Shown here one piece after another: positions 43,560 to 53,562 of a stretch of DNA of 64,000 bases (its first letter is position 1; the number at the start of each line of letters is the position of its first letter). The DNA is from CAMCTV01 sp964420985 (GTDB taxonomy: Bacteria > Bacteroidota > Bacteroidia > Flavobacteriales_D > Sanyastnellaceae), in the NCBI GenBank assembly GCA_964420985.1, contig CAYQUT010000003.1:1-64000 (forward strand), given 5' to 3'. The notes under the pieces were generated by a model. That model worked only from the letters and a program-made list of their open reading frames with translations, searched no databases and was not told the DNA's origin. Position numbers and translations under genes: made by a program.

Positions 43560-46118
43560 ATGGCTAAAAGCAAATCAAATATCGATCAAGACGATGAAAT
43601 CCCTTGGATGGATGAAAAAAAAACTTGGAAACAAGGTGTACTGGGCCGCCGTTCACAATTGATTGCTGGCACTGGAATTTTACTGGGTTCTATTTATCTC
43701 ATTCTGGCTTGCATTTCATTTGCCATCAGTGGAGATGCCGATCTGAGTTTAATTCTTGGAGGAGACAATGCTTCAAGCATCAGCGAATCTCCCAATTATT
43801 CGAATTGGATGGGTAAACTAGGCGCTCTGTCCGCTTATGTTCTCATGTACAAAGGTTTTGGTGTTGGTGCCTTTTTTATTTGCTACCTGTTCATTTTATT
43901 GAGCAGCTATCTCATCGTTCAAGCAACCCCTACTCCATTTTTTAAAAGTTTCAGATGGATGATGTACGGGATGATTTTCATTCCGCTTGTTCTGGCTTTT
44001 GCTTTTCATCACCGCGAGGAAGATCCATTTCCTCATATTGTACTAGACATCAATGACCGATTTGTGGGGGCTTACGGTCTTTGGAGCGCCCAATGGCTCA
44101 CCTTTGCCTTGGGTAGGATTGGCGGTACTGTGGCTTTGGTTGGTGTGGCCGCAACTTCCTTTCTTATCCATTTTGGCCAATGGGTTGAGAATGGAATTGA
44201 AAATTGGAAAATCAGAAGAAGACAAAAACAGGAGAGAGTCGAATTAGAAAAAGAATTAGAATCAGAACCTGAAATAGCAACCGATTTTACACCAGAACAA
44301 CCAACAGTTGTCATTCCAAGTGAAGTCCAACATCAAGAAACCACCATCAGCAATCGATACAAAGGAGATCCAGAGGAGCCGGAAGAATCACAAGAAGAAC
44401 TGCTCAGTCAAATTGAAATCATCACTCCTGAGCCGGTGATTTCCACTCAACCTGAGACCATCGATATGAGCTTAACACCCATTGAAAAACCGCAAGCTGA
44501 TGGATTAGACTTGGCCAAAATGGAAGCCGACCTTGGCATGGAGGTTCAGGGCCCTGCACAAGAAGAAATATTGAGCAATGAGGAGGTTGATGAACGCTTG
44601 GGTGATTTTGGTGATTATGATCCAAAGCTTGACCTGTCTCGCTATGAAGCCCCTTCCATCGAGCTTTTAAAGAATCACACAACCGGGGGGATAAAAATTA
44701 CGAAAGAGGAGTTGGAGGAGAACAAAAACAAAATCATTCAAACCCTCAATCATTACAAGATTGAAATAGAAAAGATCAAGGCAACCATCGGTCCTACGGT
44801 GACTTTGTATGAAATCAACCCTGCACCCGGAGTTCGAATCTCAAAGATAAAAAGTTTGGAGGATGACATCGCCTTGAGCCTTGCTGCGCTTGGAATACGG
44901 ATTATTGCGCCTATTCCTGGGAAAGGAACCATTGGTATTGAGGTTCCCAATTCTCAACCTGAGGTTGTAAGTATGCGCAGCTTGATTGCATCCGAGAAAT
45001 TTCAAAACGCTGACATGGAATTGCCCGTTGTATTAGGGAAGACCATATCCAATGAAATTTTCTGTGTGGACTTGGCCAAGATGCCCCATTTGTTGATGGC
45101 AGGCTCTACCGGTCAAGGAAAGTCCGTTGGACTCAACGCCATCCTTGTTAGTTTGCTCTACAAGAAACATCCTTCACAAGTCAAATTTGTTTTGGTGGAT
45201 CCCAAGAAAGTAGAGCTCACTTTATTCAACAAAATTGAAAGACACTTCTTGGCCAAACTTCCTGATACTGAAGACCCGATTATCACGGATACCAGTAAGG
45301 TTGTAAAAACCTTGAATAGCCTTTGCATTGAAATGGATCAACGTTACGATTTGCTCAAAATTGCAGGGTGCCGGAACATCAAAGAATACAACGAACGTTT
45401 TATCAAAAGACGACTCAATCCAGAAAATGGTCATCGTTATTTGCCTTACATCGTTTTGGTTGTTGATGAATTTGCGGACTTGATCATGACGGCAGGCCGT
45501 GAAGTAGAAACACCCATTGCTCGTTTAGCGCAACTGGCGCGGGCTATTGGAATTCACTTGATCATTGCGACACAGCGTCCTTCTGTCAATATCATTACCG
45601 GTATTATCAAGGCCAACTTCCCTGCCCGTATTGCTTTCCGCGTTACCTCTAAAATTGATTCAAGAACCATTTTAGATGCAGGCGGTGCAGATCAATTGAT
45701 TGGTCGTGGGGATTTGTTGTACTCTACAGGTAACGATTTGATTCGCGTGCAATGCGGGTTTGTGGATACCCCTGAAGTAGAAGAGATAACAGAATATATC
45801 GGCAATCAACAAGGTTATCCCAGTGCTTTGTATTTACCTGAGGTTCCAGATGAAGGAGGAAGTTCAGAATTGGGTAACTTTGCTGACAGCGACCGAGATG
45901 AACTCTTTGAAGAAGCTGCTAAAATTGTGGTTCAAACACAACAGGGTTCTGCGTCCATGTTACAGCGCAAACTGAAACTGGGATTCAACCGTGCAGGACG
46001 TTTGGTGGATCAATTAGAAGCTGCTGGAATCATTGGGCCATTTGAAGGAAGCAAGGGAAGAAAGGTTTTAATTCAAGACGAAGCCACTTTGGAACAGTTC
46101 TTGAAAAGGGGCCAATAA
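43560..46118 (+). CDS. ftsK: DNA translocase FtsK
   Basis: 852 aa. It couples chromosome segregation to division by pumping DNA. Four N-terminal membrane helices (about 30-210) are followed by a charged Glu/Pro-rich linker (about 215-370) and the motor. The motor has an alpha domain with IKITKEELEENKNKIIQTLNHYKIEIEKI, Walker A GSTGQGKSVGLNA (about 517-529), Walker B VLVVDEFADLIMTAGRE (about 634-650) and ATQRPSVNIITG. The C-terminal gamma winged helix (LQRKLKLGFNRAGRLVDQLEAAGIIGP, about 800-826) reads polar DNA sequences. All parts are intact. Confidence 0.97.
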   Translation: MAKSKSNIDQDDEIPWMDEKKTWKQGVLGRRSQLIAGTGILLGSIYLILACISFAISGDADLSLILGGDNASSISESPNYSNWMGKLGALSAYVLMYKGFGVGAFFICYLFILLSSYLIVQATPTPFFKSFRWMMYGMIFIPLVLAFAFHHREEDPFPHIVLDINDRFVGAYGLWSAQWLTFALGRIGGTVALVGVAATSFLIHFGQWVENGIENWKIRRRQKQERVELEKELESEPEIATDFTPEQPTVVIPSEVQHQETTISNRYKGDPEEPEESQEELLSQIEIITPEPVISTQPETIDMSLTPIEKPQADGLDLAKMEADLGMEVQGPAQEEILSNEEVDERLGDFGDYDPKLDLSRYEAPSIELLKNHTTGGIKITKEELEENKNKIIQTLNHYKIEIEKIKATIGPTVTLYEINPAPGVRISKIKSLEDDIALSLAALGIRIIAPIPGKGTIGIEVPNSQPEVVSMRSLIASEKFQNADMELPVVLGKTISNEIFCVDLAKMPHLLMAGSTGQGKSVGLNAILVSLLYKKHPSQVKFVLVDPKKVELTLFNKIERHFLAKLPDTEDPIITDTSKVVKTLNSLCIEMDQRYDLLKIAGCRNIKEYNERFIKRRLNPENGHRYLPYIVLVVDEFADLIMTAGREVETPIARLAQLARAIGIHLIIATQRPSVNIITGIIKANFPARIAFRVTSKIDSRTILDAGGADQLIGRGDLLYSTGNDLIRVQCGFVDTPEVEEITEYIGNQQGYPSALYLPEVPDEGGSSELGNFADSDRDELFEEAAKIVVQTQQGSASMLQRKLKLGFNRAGRLVDQLEAAGIIGPFEGSKGRKVLIQDEATLEQFLKRGQ

Positions 46119-46132
46119 TTAGAAAAATTGAT

Positions 46133-46777
46133 ATGAAAAAAGCCATTTTATTTTTAGTCACTGTCGCAACAGCAGCGATGTCTCATGCCCAAACCTCCAA
46201 AGAAATTTTGGATAAACTTTCAGCCAAAGCAAAAGGCTGGACTACCGTTACCGCCGACTTCAGTTCTTCTCTTGTTGACAAAAAAAACAACAAGAATATC
46301 AAGCAAGAAGGCAACATCAAAATCAAAGGAAAAAAATACGCCATCAGTCTTTCAGATTACACCATTACCACCGATGGGACTACCATTTGGACCTATGATA
46401 AAAAATCCAACACCTGCACCATTGACAATTTGAAAGATGTAAAAGATGGCGCATTTGACCCTTCAGAAATTTTTGGCATCTGGGAAAAAGACTTTAAAAA
46501 CGAAATGAAAAACAACAATGCTACCATTGATGGCGTAGCTTGCTATGAGATTGGTCTTTTCCCTAATAACCCAAAAGGAAAACCTTACCACTCCATTTAC
46601 ATGTATGTTGACAAAGCCAAAATGGAATTAAACAAGGCGGTTGTAAAAACAAAAGATGGAGGTGAGATCAGTTACAAAATCAAAAACCTAAAAACCAATC
46701 AACCATACTCAGATGGAGACTTTGGATTCAACAAAGCCAAATATCCAAAGGTAGAAATGGTTGACAATCGATTGTAA
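46133..46777 (+). CDS. LolA-like outer-membrane lipoprotein carrier
   Basis: 214 aa, signal peptide MKKAILFLVTVATAAMSHAQ. The mature part, ILDKLSAKAKGWTTVTADFSSSLV, NIKIKGKKYAISLSDYTITTDGTTIWTYDKKSNTCTI and FGFNKAKYPKVEMVDNRL, follows the LolA half-barrel pattern. It probably shuttles lipoproteins across the periplasm. It begins 14 bases after ftsK, an arrangement common in Bacteroidota. Confidence 0.88.
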   Translation: MKKAILFLVTVATAAMSHAQTSKEILDKLSAKAKGWTTVTADFSSSLVDKKNNKNIKQEGNIKIKGKKYAISLSDYTITTDGTTIWTYDKKSNTCTIDNLKDVKDGAFDPSEIFGIWEKDFKNEMKNNNATIDGVACYEIGLFPNNPKGKPYHSIYMYVDKAKMELNKAVVKTKDGGEISYKIKNLKTNQPYSDGDFGFNKAKYPKVEMVDNRL

Positions 46778-46786
46778 TTCACTCGC

Positions 46787-47650
46787 ATGTCAAAATATCT
46801 TGGATTGCTTTTCATCCTGATCACTGTGATCGGTTGTCATGAAAGTCAAACAGAGATTCCTGCTGCAGTCCCATCAAAAGTCAGGGGTAAATTATTCATC
46901 ATTGGTGGAGGCGATCGGACGCCTGAGTTGATGGCCAATATGATTGAAGAGGCCCACTTGAAACCCGGTGATTATATAGCGGTTTTACCGATGGCTGGTG
47001 AAGAACCGGATTCTAGTTTCTGGTATTTCAAAAAAGACATTCCAACCCATGTTGGCATTCAATGCGCTAATTTGAATTTTTCTGATACCACAAGAAACAT
47101 TTCAGCAATGAAAGATTCATTGCGCATGGCGAAATTGGTTTTTATCTGTGGTGGGGATCAAACCCGGTTTATGAAAGTTGTTCAAAGGCAAAACATCCAA
47201 CACCTCATTGAAGAAGCCTACAACAACGGCAGTGTCATTGCTGGCACCAGTGCAGGGGCTGCCGTGATGAGTAATATCATGATTACAGGTGATCAGAAGA
47301 AAGACACTGCTTACAGTGCCACTTACGCCATGATCGAAGGCAACAATGCCATTTACACCAAAGGATTAGGATTTATCAAAGACGGAATAGTCGATCAACA
47401 CTTCGTTACACGCAGTCGGTACAATAGATTGATCACCGCACTCATGGATTATCCTGAAATGAAATTTGGAATGGGGGTTGAGGAAGAAACGGCCGTATTG
47501 GTTCAGGGTAAAAAATGCACCGTTGTTGGAAAGGGGCCCATTGTATTTTTTACCAATAAGAAAAAAATAAAAACCAAAGGAGACTTGGTTGAAGATGCGC
47601 AGTTTGATTTGCGCATCATGGGCTCAGGAAAAACGTTTGATTTGCCTTAA
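46787..47650 (+). CDS. Cyanophycinase-like lipoprotein (peptidase S51 family)
   Basis: 287 aa. The signal peptide ends in a lipobox (ITVIGC, Cys at about 17). The fold is that of S51 peptidases: GKLFIIGGGDRTPELM, IAVLPMAGEEPD, FICGGDQTRFM, then the nucleophile Ser in AGTSAGAAVMS (about 152-162), and DQHFVTRSRYNRL. Members cleave cyanophycin or beta-aspartyl dipeptides. No cyanophycin synthetase is in the window, so it may scavenge isoaspartyl peptides outside the cytoplasm. Its stop directly abuts the convergent rluD stop. Confidence 0.88.
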   Translation: MSKYLGLLFILITVIGCHESQTEIPAAVPSKVRGKLFIIGGGDRTPELMANMIEEAHLKPGDYIAVLPMAGEEPDSSFWYFKKDIPTHVGIQCANLNFSDTTRNISAMKDSLRMAKLVFICGGDQTRFMKVVQRQNIQHLIEEAYNNGSVIAGTSAGAAVMSNIMITGDQKKDTAYSATYAMIEGNNAIYTKGLGFIKDGIVDQHFVTRSRYNRLITALMDYPEMKFGMGVEEETAVLVQGKKCTVVGKGPIVFFTNKKKIKTKGDLVEDAQFDLRIMGSGKTFDLP

Positions 47651-48676
47651 TCAACTGTACTTAGCAATATTCCTAAATCGATCTAGGATTTCTTGCATGT
47701 CATTGGGAAGAGCAGCATCAAAAGACATTCTCTCGCCGGTGGTAGGATGATCAAAGGCCAATGTCTTGGCATGCAATGCCTGCCGTGGCAGTATTTTAAA
47801 ACAATTTTGAACAAACTGATTGTATTTGGGATAAGTGGTTCCCTTTAAAATTCTATCCCCTCCGTATTCCAAATCACCAAATAAAGTATGACCAATATAC
47901 TTCATGTGTACCCGTATCTGGTGCGTTCTTCCCGTCTCTAACTTACACTCGACCAGCGTTACATAATGTAACTTTTCTAATACTTTGTAATGTGTCACTG
48001 CGTGCTTTCCATGATCTCCTTTTGGAAAAACAGTAAATACTTTTCGGTCTTGTAAACTTCTTCCAGTATTTCCCACTACTGTGCCATCCTCCACAACATC
48101 TCCCCACACGATGGCTTGGTATCGTCTGTCCGTGGTACGATCAAAAAATTGTTTTCCCAAATGATTCAAGGCATGGTCTGTCTTGGCCATCACCATAACA
48201 CCCGTGGTATGCTTATCCAATCGATGCACCAAGCCGGGACGGTGTTGCTCTCCTGCAGGTGTTTTTTGAAGATGAAAAAGTACAGCATTGACCAAAGTGC
48301 CTGTATAGTTTCCATGTCCGGGATGTACCACCATGTTCATCGGCTTATTGATGACCAACACCTCATCATCTTCGTACAATATCTCAATGGGAATATTCTC
48401 AGGAATGATTTCAAACTCCCGGACGGGATAAGGTAGCTCAATGGTGATTACATCATTGGGTTTAATTTTATAACTGGATTTAACGGATACACCATTGACC
48501 TTGACGAAACCTGCATCGTGCGCATCTTGAATTCTTGATCTTGAGGTTTTCTCCAACCGATCAACCAAGAATTTATCAATTCTTACCAAACCCTGCCCTT
48601 TGTCTGCAACTATCCTGTGGTGTTCAAACAAACCTTCCTCATCCTCTCTTTCGATATCGTCCAACTCTTCGCTCAT
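47651..48676 (-). CDS. RluD-family pseudouridine synthase
   Basis: 341 aa. An N-terminal S4 RNA-binding domain (about 22-85; RIDKFLVDRLEKTSRSRIQDAHDAGFVKVNG) precedes the catalytic domain, with GLVHRLDKHTTGVMVMAKT (catalytic Asp at about 154), VVHPGHGNYTGTLVNAVL and KLETGRTHQIRVHMKYIGHTLFGD. It isomerises uridines of 23S rRNA; RluD is the closest type, though RluC or RluA-like specificity cannot be excluded. It follows the T9SS protein gene after three bases. Confidence 0.93.
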   Translation of the reverse strand: MSEELDDIEREDEEGLFEHHRIVADKGQGLVRIDKFLVDRLEKTSRSRIQDAHDAGFVKVNGVSVKSSYKIKPNDVITIELPYPVREFEIIPENIPIEILYEDDEVLVINKPMNMVVHPGHGNYTGTLVNAVLFHLQKTPAGEQHRPGLVHRLDKHTTGVMVMAKTDHALNHLGKQFFDRTTDRRYQAIVWGDVVEDGTVVGNTGRSLQDRKVFTVFPKGDHGKHAVTHYKVLEKLHYVTLVECKLETGRTHQIRVHMKYIGHTLFGDLEYGGDRILKGTTYPKYNQFVQNCFKILPRQALHAKTLAFDHPTTGERMSFDAALPNDMQEILDRFRNIAKYS

Positions 48677-48679
48677 GAC

Positions 48680-50497
48680 TTACTTTGAGAAGCGATAAAG
48701 ATGTTGTTCTCCATTGGAAATGGCTTTTATCACATATAAACCTTGAGGGTATTGATTGATATTTAAGACAACATGACCACCATTTGAATTCCCTGATTCG
48801 ATGATCTTACCAGAGACGTCCATGACTTGAAACTGACAAGATGCAGGTGCATTAAATTGAATGAAATCCGTGGCGGGGTTGGGATAAATCACTCCCCATT
48901 GGTTTTGAATTTCTGGGTGAGACACACCATTCCAAATTTGTTTTTTTCCTGCACGCAAAACAGGACGAATCATCACGCTGCCTGTCACTTGTGAGGCCTG
49001 CCATGCTTGATCAACTCCCAATGAGTAAAACAATTTGGCTGGATTGTTATTGGTGTTTTTATCATTGCCAACATCATAAGTTGGCGCGTCAGATTGAACC
49101 CATCCTACATAAAAGGTGCCAACACCCAATTCAAGTGGATTATCCAGTTCATGGTAAGTAAATGAATCATATCCTGCACTATCAACGTATTGAGGATATT
49201 GATAATTAAAATTCTCTGAAATCAATGCGCCAGGCACGCCTCCGTTGTCATTCCACACCTTTAAAAACAACGTTTGGGTGGAATGATTTACCCCATAAGG
49301 CAACCAATTTACAGCGATACCCATCAATGTATCAGGAGAGTAATTGTAGAACTTTAATGCAACCTGCGCACCAGCGCCTTGGACGGTCCAAGTGCGCTCA
49401 GCACTGCCATCATCATAAGAGTAATAATTGGAAAGCTCAATGGCATAGCACGCAGTATCATTGTCCAAGTGCGCATCCGTTGGATTGATAAATGTGCAAA
49501 CCTCAACATTTACAGTTGTATCACTTAATAAAGGATTTTGAAGAATAGTTGTATTCCAGTTGATTTCTTCTTGAAGCGATTGATTTTCATTGGCAAACGT
49601 ATTCAAAACAACTGCAGAAGCTTCCTGAACTTGGCCGTTACAGGTCAATCGATAGCCTGTCGCTATATTCTCTGCATTACCAAGATTTCGCTCAAAGGCT
49701 GTTAATACAGGTGACAAAAACCCTGTTGGATTTCCAATAAAATGTCTCCATGGCATAGCGCTGTATCCATTGGAAAATGGCAGTGAAGGAACATACTGCA
49801 TCGCTACTTCGTCAAAGGCAATGTTCGCAGTATCTAAACCCTCTCGCAAAAGAACATAATCAAGATTCCACTGATCATAAGCACCGCTGAGCGTAGCTTC
49901 ATTTCTAAACCGAAATTGGAACCCCGCTTGAAGATATTGCGATTGAGAGATGTGCAAATCCGTTCTATTCCACGTGGTGTTATTGGGTGAAGATTTGGAC
50001 CACTTTTTTTTCCATTCTCCTGTAAGTGGTGAATAGAAATCGACAAATAAAGAATCCTCTTCATCTGGCATATTGCCCCATCCGCCTGCTTGATAATAAA
50101 AAGATAGGTAAACATTATCCGTGCTGTCCAAACCAGCTAAATCAATCCCTTGTGAGGTCAATGTGTCCGCCGGGCCCTGAGCATATTGATCTGAAAAATC
50201 ATATGGAAAGCCTTTTTCATCCAAACCATCAAAAGTTGCAACCCCTAAAGTCAATGGATCTTTAGGCATTACATTATTGATGTATACGTATTGGTCTTGC
50301 CAATACAACAAATTTGGATTTGTTCTACCTGTGCGGTGAGAGGAGAAATCATCAAAAAAAGGAATCGGCAATAAATCTCGTTGTGTATTACTGCCCTTGC
50401 ATAGCTGTCTGGCTAAAAACATAGGTACCCGCTCTATCTCCTGCGCATGCGAGAAAGAAAATAAAAAAGAGAGGGCTACTATGATTACTTTTTTCAT
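48680..50497 (-). CDS. Secreted protein with type A T9SS sorting domain
   Basis: 605 aa from the ATG at 50497, which overlaps the PASTA gene stop (ATGA) and gives a clean signal peptide (MKKVIIVALSFLFSFSHAQ). The body includes a concanavalin-like or MAM-like jelly-roll region (FFDDFSS..., DNVYLSFYYQAGGWGNMPDEEDSLFVDFYSPLTGEWKKKW) and further beta domains. The C-terminus, WGVIYPNPATDFIQF ... MDVSGKIIESG ... GLYVIKA ... HLYRFSK, is a type A T9SS domain. Surface or secreted; function unknown. Confidence 0.86.
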   Translation of the reverse strand: MKKVIIVALSFLFSFSHAQEIERVPMFLARQLCKGSNTQRDLLPIPFFDDFSSHRTGRTNPNLLYWQDQYVYINNVMPKDPLTLGVATFDGLDEKGFPYDFSDQYAQGPADTLTSQGIDLAGLDSTDNVYLSFYYQAGGWGNMPDEEDSLFVDFYSPLTGEWKKKWSKSSPNNTTWNRTDLHISQSQYLQAGFQFRFRNEATLSGAYDQWNLDYVLLREGLDTANIAFDEVAMQYVPSLPFSNGYSAMPWRHFIGNPTGFLSPVLTAFERNLGNAENIATGYRLTCNGQVQEASAVVLNTFANENQSLQEEINWNTTILQNPLLSDTTVNVEVCTFINPTDAHLDNDTACYAIELSNYYSYDDGSAERTWTVQGAGAQVALKFYNYSPDTLMGIAVNWLPYGVNHSTQTLFLKVWNDNGGVPGALISENFNYQYPQYVDSAGYDSFTYHELDNPLELGVGTFYVGWVQSDAPTYDVGNDKNTNNNPAKLFYSLGVDQAWQASQVTGSVMIRPVLRAGKKQIWNGVSHPEIQNQWGVIYPNPATDFIQFNAPASCQFQVMDVSGKIIESGNSNGGHVVLNINQYPQGLYVIKAISNGEQHLYRFSK

Positions 50498-51294
50498 GGT
50501 AATGAAACGGATGAAGAGTCTCTGGGGCAAGGCTCTTTGGTTAAATAAACGTCCATGATACTTCCCGAATTAAGATCCAAAGCACCTGGCGAATACGGAG
50601 GCTCTTGTGTACAAACTTTAAATTCAAGTGAATCTGAATCGTTAGGGGTTGTATCAAAAAACAATTGAGAAATGAGTCCCAAAGATTTCAACAATCGTTG
50701 TGCTTCCAAATAAGAAAGACCATGCAAGTCAGGAACTGGAATCTTTGCATTATCGCCTGTTCCAACCACCAAAACCACCTTACAACCTCTAGGTAATTGA
50801 TCATTCAATTTGATTTCTCTTCCTTGGTATCGAATACCTATTACACTGCCCACAAAATTATTGTTGGGTTGATAAGCAACATCGTAATCTATCCCTTTGT
50901 TCTTCAACTTAACCATGGCCACAGCGGCGTACTCACCAGACTTGATGGTGATGGTCTCCATTGGAGGTGTTTTACTGAATATGGTAAGGTATACCTGACG
51001 ACCTTCTTTAATGGTCGAACCTGGCAGGGGCATGACATAATTAATGCTTCCTTTAGCCGCAGAATCGGACCAAATACTATCGATAACAATTGGTTCTAAA
51101 TCCATTTCCTCTAGTACTTCAATCGCGCGTTCTAGAGGTTGTCCCTTCAATTCTGGTATGGTCACAAATTCTCCATGATCTGTGTACCAAGACAACCAAA
51201 ACCAACTGAGCAGGATAACCAATAAATTGGCTCCCATGACATAGCCCAGCATGCGCATCCCAGGCTTAGAACGCAAATATTGAAAAAAACTCAT
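50494..51294 (-). CDS. Membrane-anchored PASTA-domain protein
   Basis: 266 aa. One N-terminal membrane helix (about 14-34) and three PASTA repeats (about 42-112, 113-185 and 190-255; e.g. IPELKGQPLERAIEVLEEMDLEPIV and VPDLHGLSYLEAQRLLKSLGLISQL). PASTA domains bind muropeptides or beta-lactams in Gram-positive kinases and PBPs. Here there is no kinase or transpeptidase domain. The placement suggests a periplasmic peptidoglycan-associated role. It ends in ATGA with the T9SS protein and starts one base before the end of the purL block. Confidence 0.9.
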   Translation of the reverse strand: MSFFQYLRSKPGMRMLGYVMGANLLVILLSWFWLSWYTDHGEFVTIPELKGQPLERAIEVLEEMDLEPIVIDSIWSDSAAKGSINYVMPLPGSTIKEGRQVYLTIFSKTPPMETITIKSGEYAAVAMVKLKNKGIDYDVAYQPNNNFVGSVIGIRYQGREIKLNDQLPRGCKVVLVVGTGDNAKIPVPDLHGLSYLEAQRLLKSLGLISQLFFDTTPNDSDSLEFKVCTQEPPYSPGALDLNSGSIMDVYLTKEPCPRDSSSVSLP

Positions 51295-51295
51295 T

Positions 51296-53536
51296 TTACT
51301 TCTTCTTCATAAAATTGCCAATGGCATTACCATAGATCTCCGCAATATCATCAACCAATCCAAATTCCTCGCCATCAATAGTGAATCGGCCTTTGGTGAC
51401 GTGACCTAACAACATAGCGGGAACTTTATTTTCAAGGATAAAATCCAAAAAGGCATCCTTATCATTTTCAGGAACAGTCACCACTACCCTACTTTGTGAC
51501 TCTCCGAACAAAAACGCATCCTTTCTAAATTCCAAAGGCGTTTCAATATCAAATCCCAATTTGGCCGACATTCCCATCTCTGCCAAAGTCACCCAAAGTC
51601 CTCCGTCACTTACGTCGTGGGCAGCGTTAATCAAATTGTTGTGAATCAAATGTTTCAGATGCTGATGTAAAGCAAACTCATCCTCCAAATTGAAATGAGG
51701 GGCAGGACTATTTTTCACTCCTAGAACATTGTACAGATATTCAGAAGAGCCCAAGTCATCTTGACTTTCTCCTATCAAGTAAATGAGATCTCCCTTGTAT
51801 TTGAAGTCCAAAGTCATGTGATGAGATTTATCTTCCATTACACCTAACATACCAATGGTTGGTGTTGGAAATACAGGACGAGAGCTACCGTCTTCATTGA
51901 CTGTTTGGTTGTAAAAACTAACATTACCACCTGTAACAGGAGTCTCAAATTTTCGGCATGCCGCTCCCATTCCTTTGATTGCTCCAACAAACTGCCAGTA
52001 CACCTCTGGAATGTACGGATTACCAAAATTGAGGCAGTTGGTAATTGCTGAAGGTTGACCTCCGGAGCAAACTATATTTCTTGCTGCCTCCGACACTGCA
52101 ATCATGGTTCCAACTTCCGGATCGGCATTGACGTAGCGTCCATTGCAATCCACAGTGAGAACCAATGCTTTGTTACTTCCCTTAATGTTAACCACCCCAG
52201 CATCGCTTGGACGATTGGTGGTCATTGTTGCTGTACCTACCATGCTATCATATTGCTCATAGATCCAACGCTTGCTCGCGATGTTGGGCAATCCTATCAA
52301 TTTTTGAGCTACCTGAACATAGCTTTTGGGTTGCTCAATGGTATTGATATCAAACTTCTTAGATTCTTGATAATAGTCAGGTTCCTTGTATTCCCTTTCA
52401 TACTGCGGAGCACCACCTCCCAGTACCAAGGACTCAGCAGGAATTTCACTAATTAAATCTCCATGCATAAAATAACGCACCATTGGACCTTCTGTTACTA
52501 CACCTATTTCTGCTGCATGCAGATCCCACTTATCAAAAATTGCTTTTACCTTTTCCTCCTGACCTTTCTCAATAACCACTAACATACGCTCTTGCGACTC
52601 GGAAAGTAAAATCTCAAACGGCAACATCCCCTCTTGGCGTGTGGGTACTTTTTCCAAGTGAATATCCATTCCCACTTTACCGCCTGCACTCATTTCAGAG
52701 GTAGAACAGGTGATTCCTGCCGCTCCCATATCTTGCATACCGCGAATGGCATCCGTTTCAGCCAATTCCATTGTTGCTTCCAATAACAACTTTTCTTGAA
52801 AGGGATCTCCCACTTGAACACTGGGCAAATCCTTGGCAGATTCCTCCGTAATATCCTTTGAGGCAAATGAAGCGCCTTTGATTCCATCCTTTCCTGTAGC
52901 AGAACCAACGATGAATACCGGATTTCCAACGCCACTGGCCTTAGCCGAAATGATTTTAGTCGAGTCGATAAGACCCGCAGACATGGCATTCACCAATGGG
53001 TTTACTTGATAACTTTCATCAAAATACACTTCGCCACCAACAGTTGGAATACCAAAAGCATTTCCATAATCCCCAATACCTTTAACGACACCTTCCATCA
53101 ACCATTGTGTTTTTGGATTTGAAATTTCACCAAAGCGTAAAGAGTTCAACAGTGCGACTGGTCGGGCACCCATGGTAAAAATATCGCGGTTGATTCCTCC
53201 AACACCTGTAGCAGCACCTTGATAGGGCTCAATGGCCGATGGATGATTGTGTGATTCAATTTTGAAAGCGCAACCCAATCCATCGCCAATATCAACTAAA
53301 CCGGCATTTTCTTCTCCTGCCTTAACCAACATATGCGGCCCATCCTTGGGCAAGGTTTTTAACCATTTTATGGAGTTCTTGTATGAACAATGTTCACTCC
53401 ACATCACGGAATAAACGCACATTTCAGTGAAATTAGGAGTTCTGCCTAATATTTCTTTGATTTTCTCGAATTCTTGAGGCATTAACCCCATCTCTTTGGC
53501 TTGCTCCAAAGTAGCGATCTGTGTTGCTGCTGACAT
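51296..53536 (-). CDS. purL: Phosphoribosylformylglycinamidine synthase subunit PurL
   Basis: 746 aa, the small-type PurL that works with PurQ and PurS. It converts FGAR to FGAM with ATP and ammonia in purine synthesis. The family features are present: SEHCSYKNSIKWLKTLP (about 47-63), FKIESHNHPSAIEPYQGAATGVGGI (about 91-115), MGARPVALLNSLRFG, DMGAAGITCSTSEMSAGG and ESQERMLVV. The start at 53536 has a TAnnTTTG box 14 bases upstream. purQ and purS are not in the window. Confidence 0.96.
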   Translation of the reverse strand: MSAATQIATLEQAKEMGLMPQEFEKIKEILGRTPNFTEMCVYSVMWSEHCSYKNSIKWLKTLPKDGPHMLVKAGEENAGLVDIGDGLGCAFKIESHNHPSAIEPYQGAATGVGGINRDIFTMGARPVALLNSLRFGEISNPKTQWLMEGVVKGIGDYGNAFGIPTVGGEVYFDESYQVNPLVNAMSAGLIDSTKIISAKASGVGNPVFIVGSATGKDGIKGASFASKDITEESAKDLPSVQVGDPFQEKLLLEATMELAETDAIRGMQDMGAAGITCSTSEMSAGGKVGMDIHLEKVPTRQEGMLPFEILLSESQERMLVVIEKGQEEKVKAIFDKWDLHAAEIGVVTEGPMVRYFMHGDLISEIPAESLVLGGGAPQYEREYKEPDYYQESKKFDINTIEQPKSYVQVAQKLIGLPNIASKRWIYEQYDSMVGTATMTTNRPSDAGVVNIKGSNKALVLTVDCNGRYVNADPEVGTMIAVSEAARNIVCSGGQPSAITNCLNFGNPYIPEVYWQFVGAIKGMGAACRKFETPVTGGNVSFYNQTVNEDGSSRPVFPTPTIGMLGVMEDKSHHMTLDFKYKGDLIYLIGESQDDLGSSEYLYNVLGVKNSPAPHFNLEDEFALHQHLKHLIHNNLINAAHDVSDGGLWVTLAEMGMSAKLGFDIETPLEFRKDAFLFGESQSRVVVTVPENDKDAFLDFILENKVPAMLLGHVTKGRFTIDGEEFGLVDDIAEIYGNAIGNFMKKK

Positions 53537-53550
53537 ATTCTAAAAGTTGC

Positions 53551-53558
53551 CCAAAGGT
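53551..53558 (-). promoter_or_regulatory. Candidate promoter box of purL
   Basis: The minus strand reads TACCTTTG, 14 bases before the purL ATG and within the 26-base gap after the upstream gene. Confidence 0.45.
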
Positions 53559-53562
53559 AACG

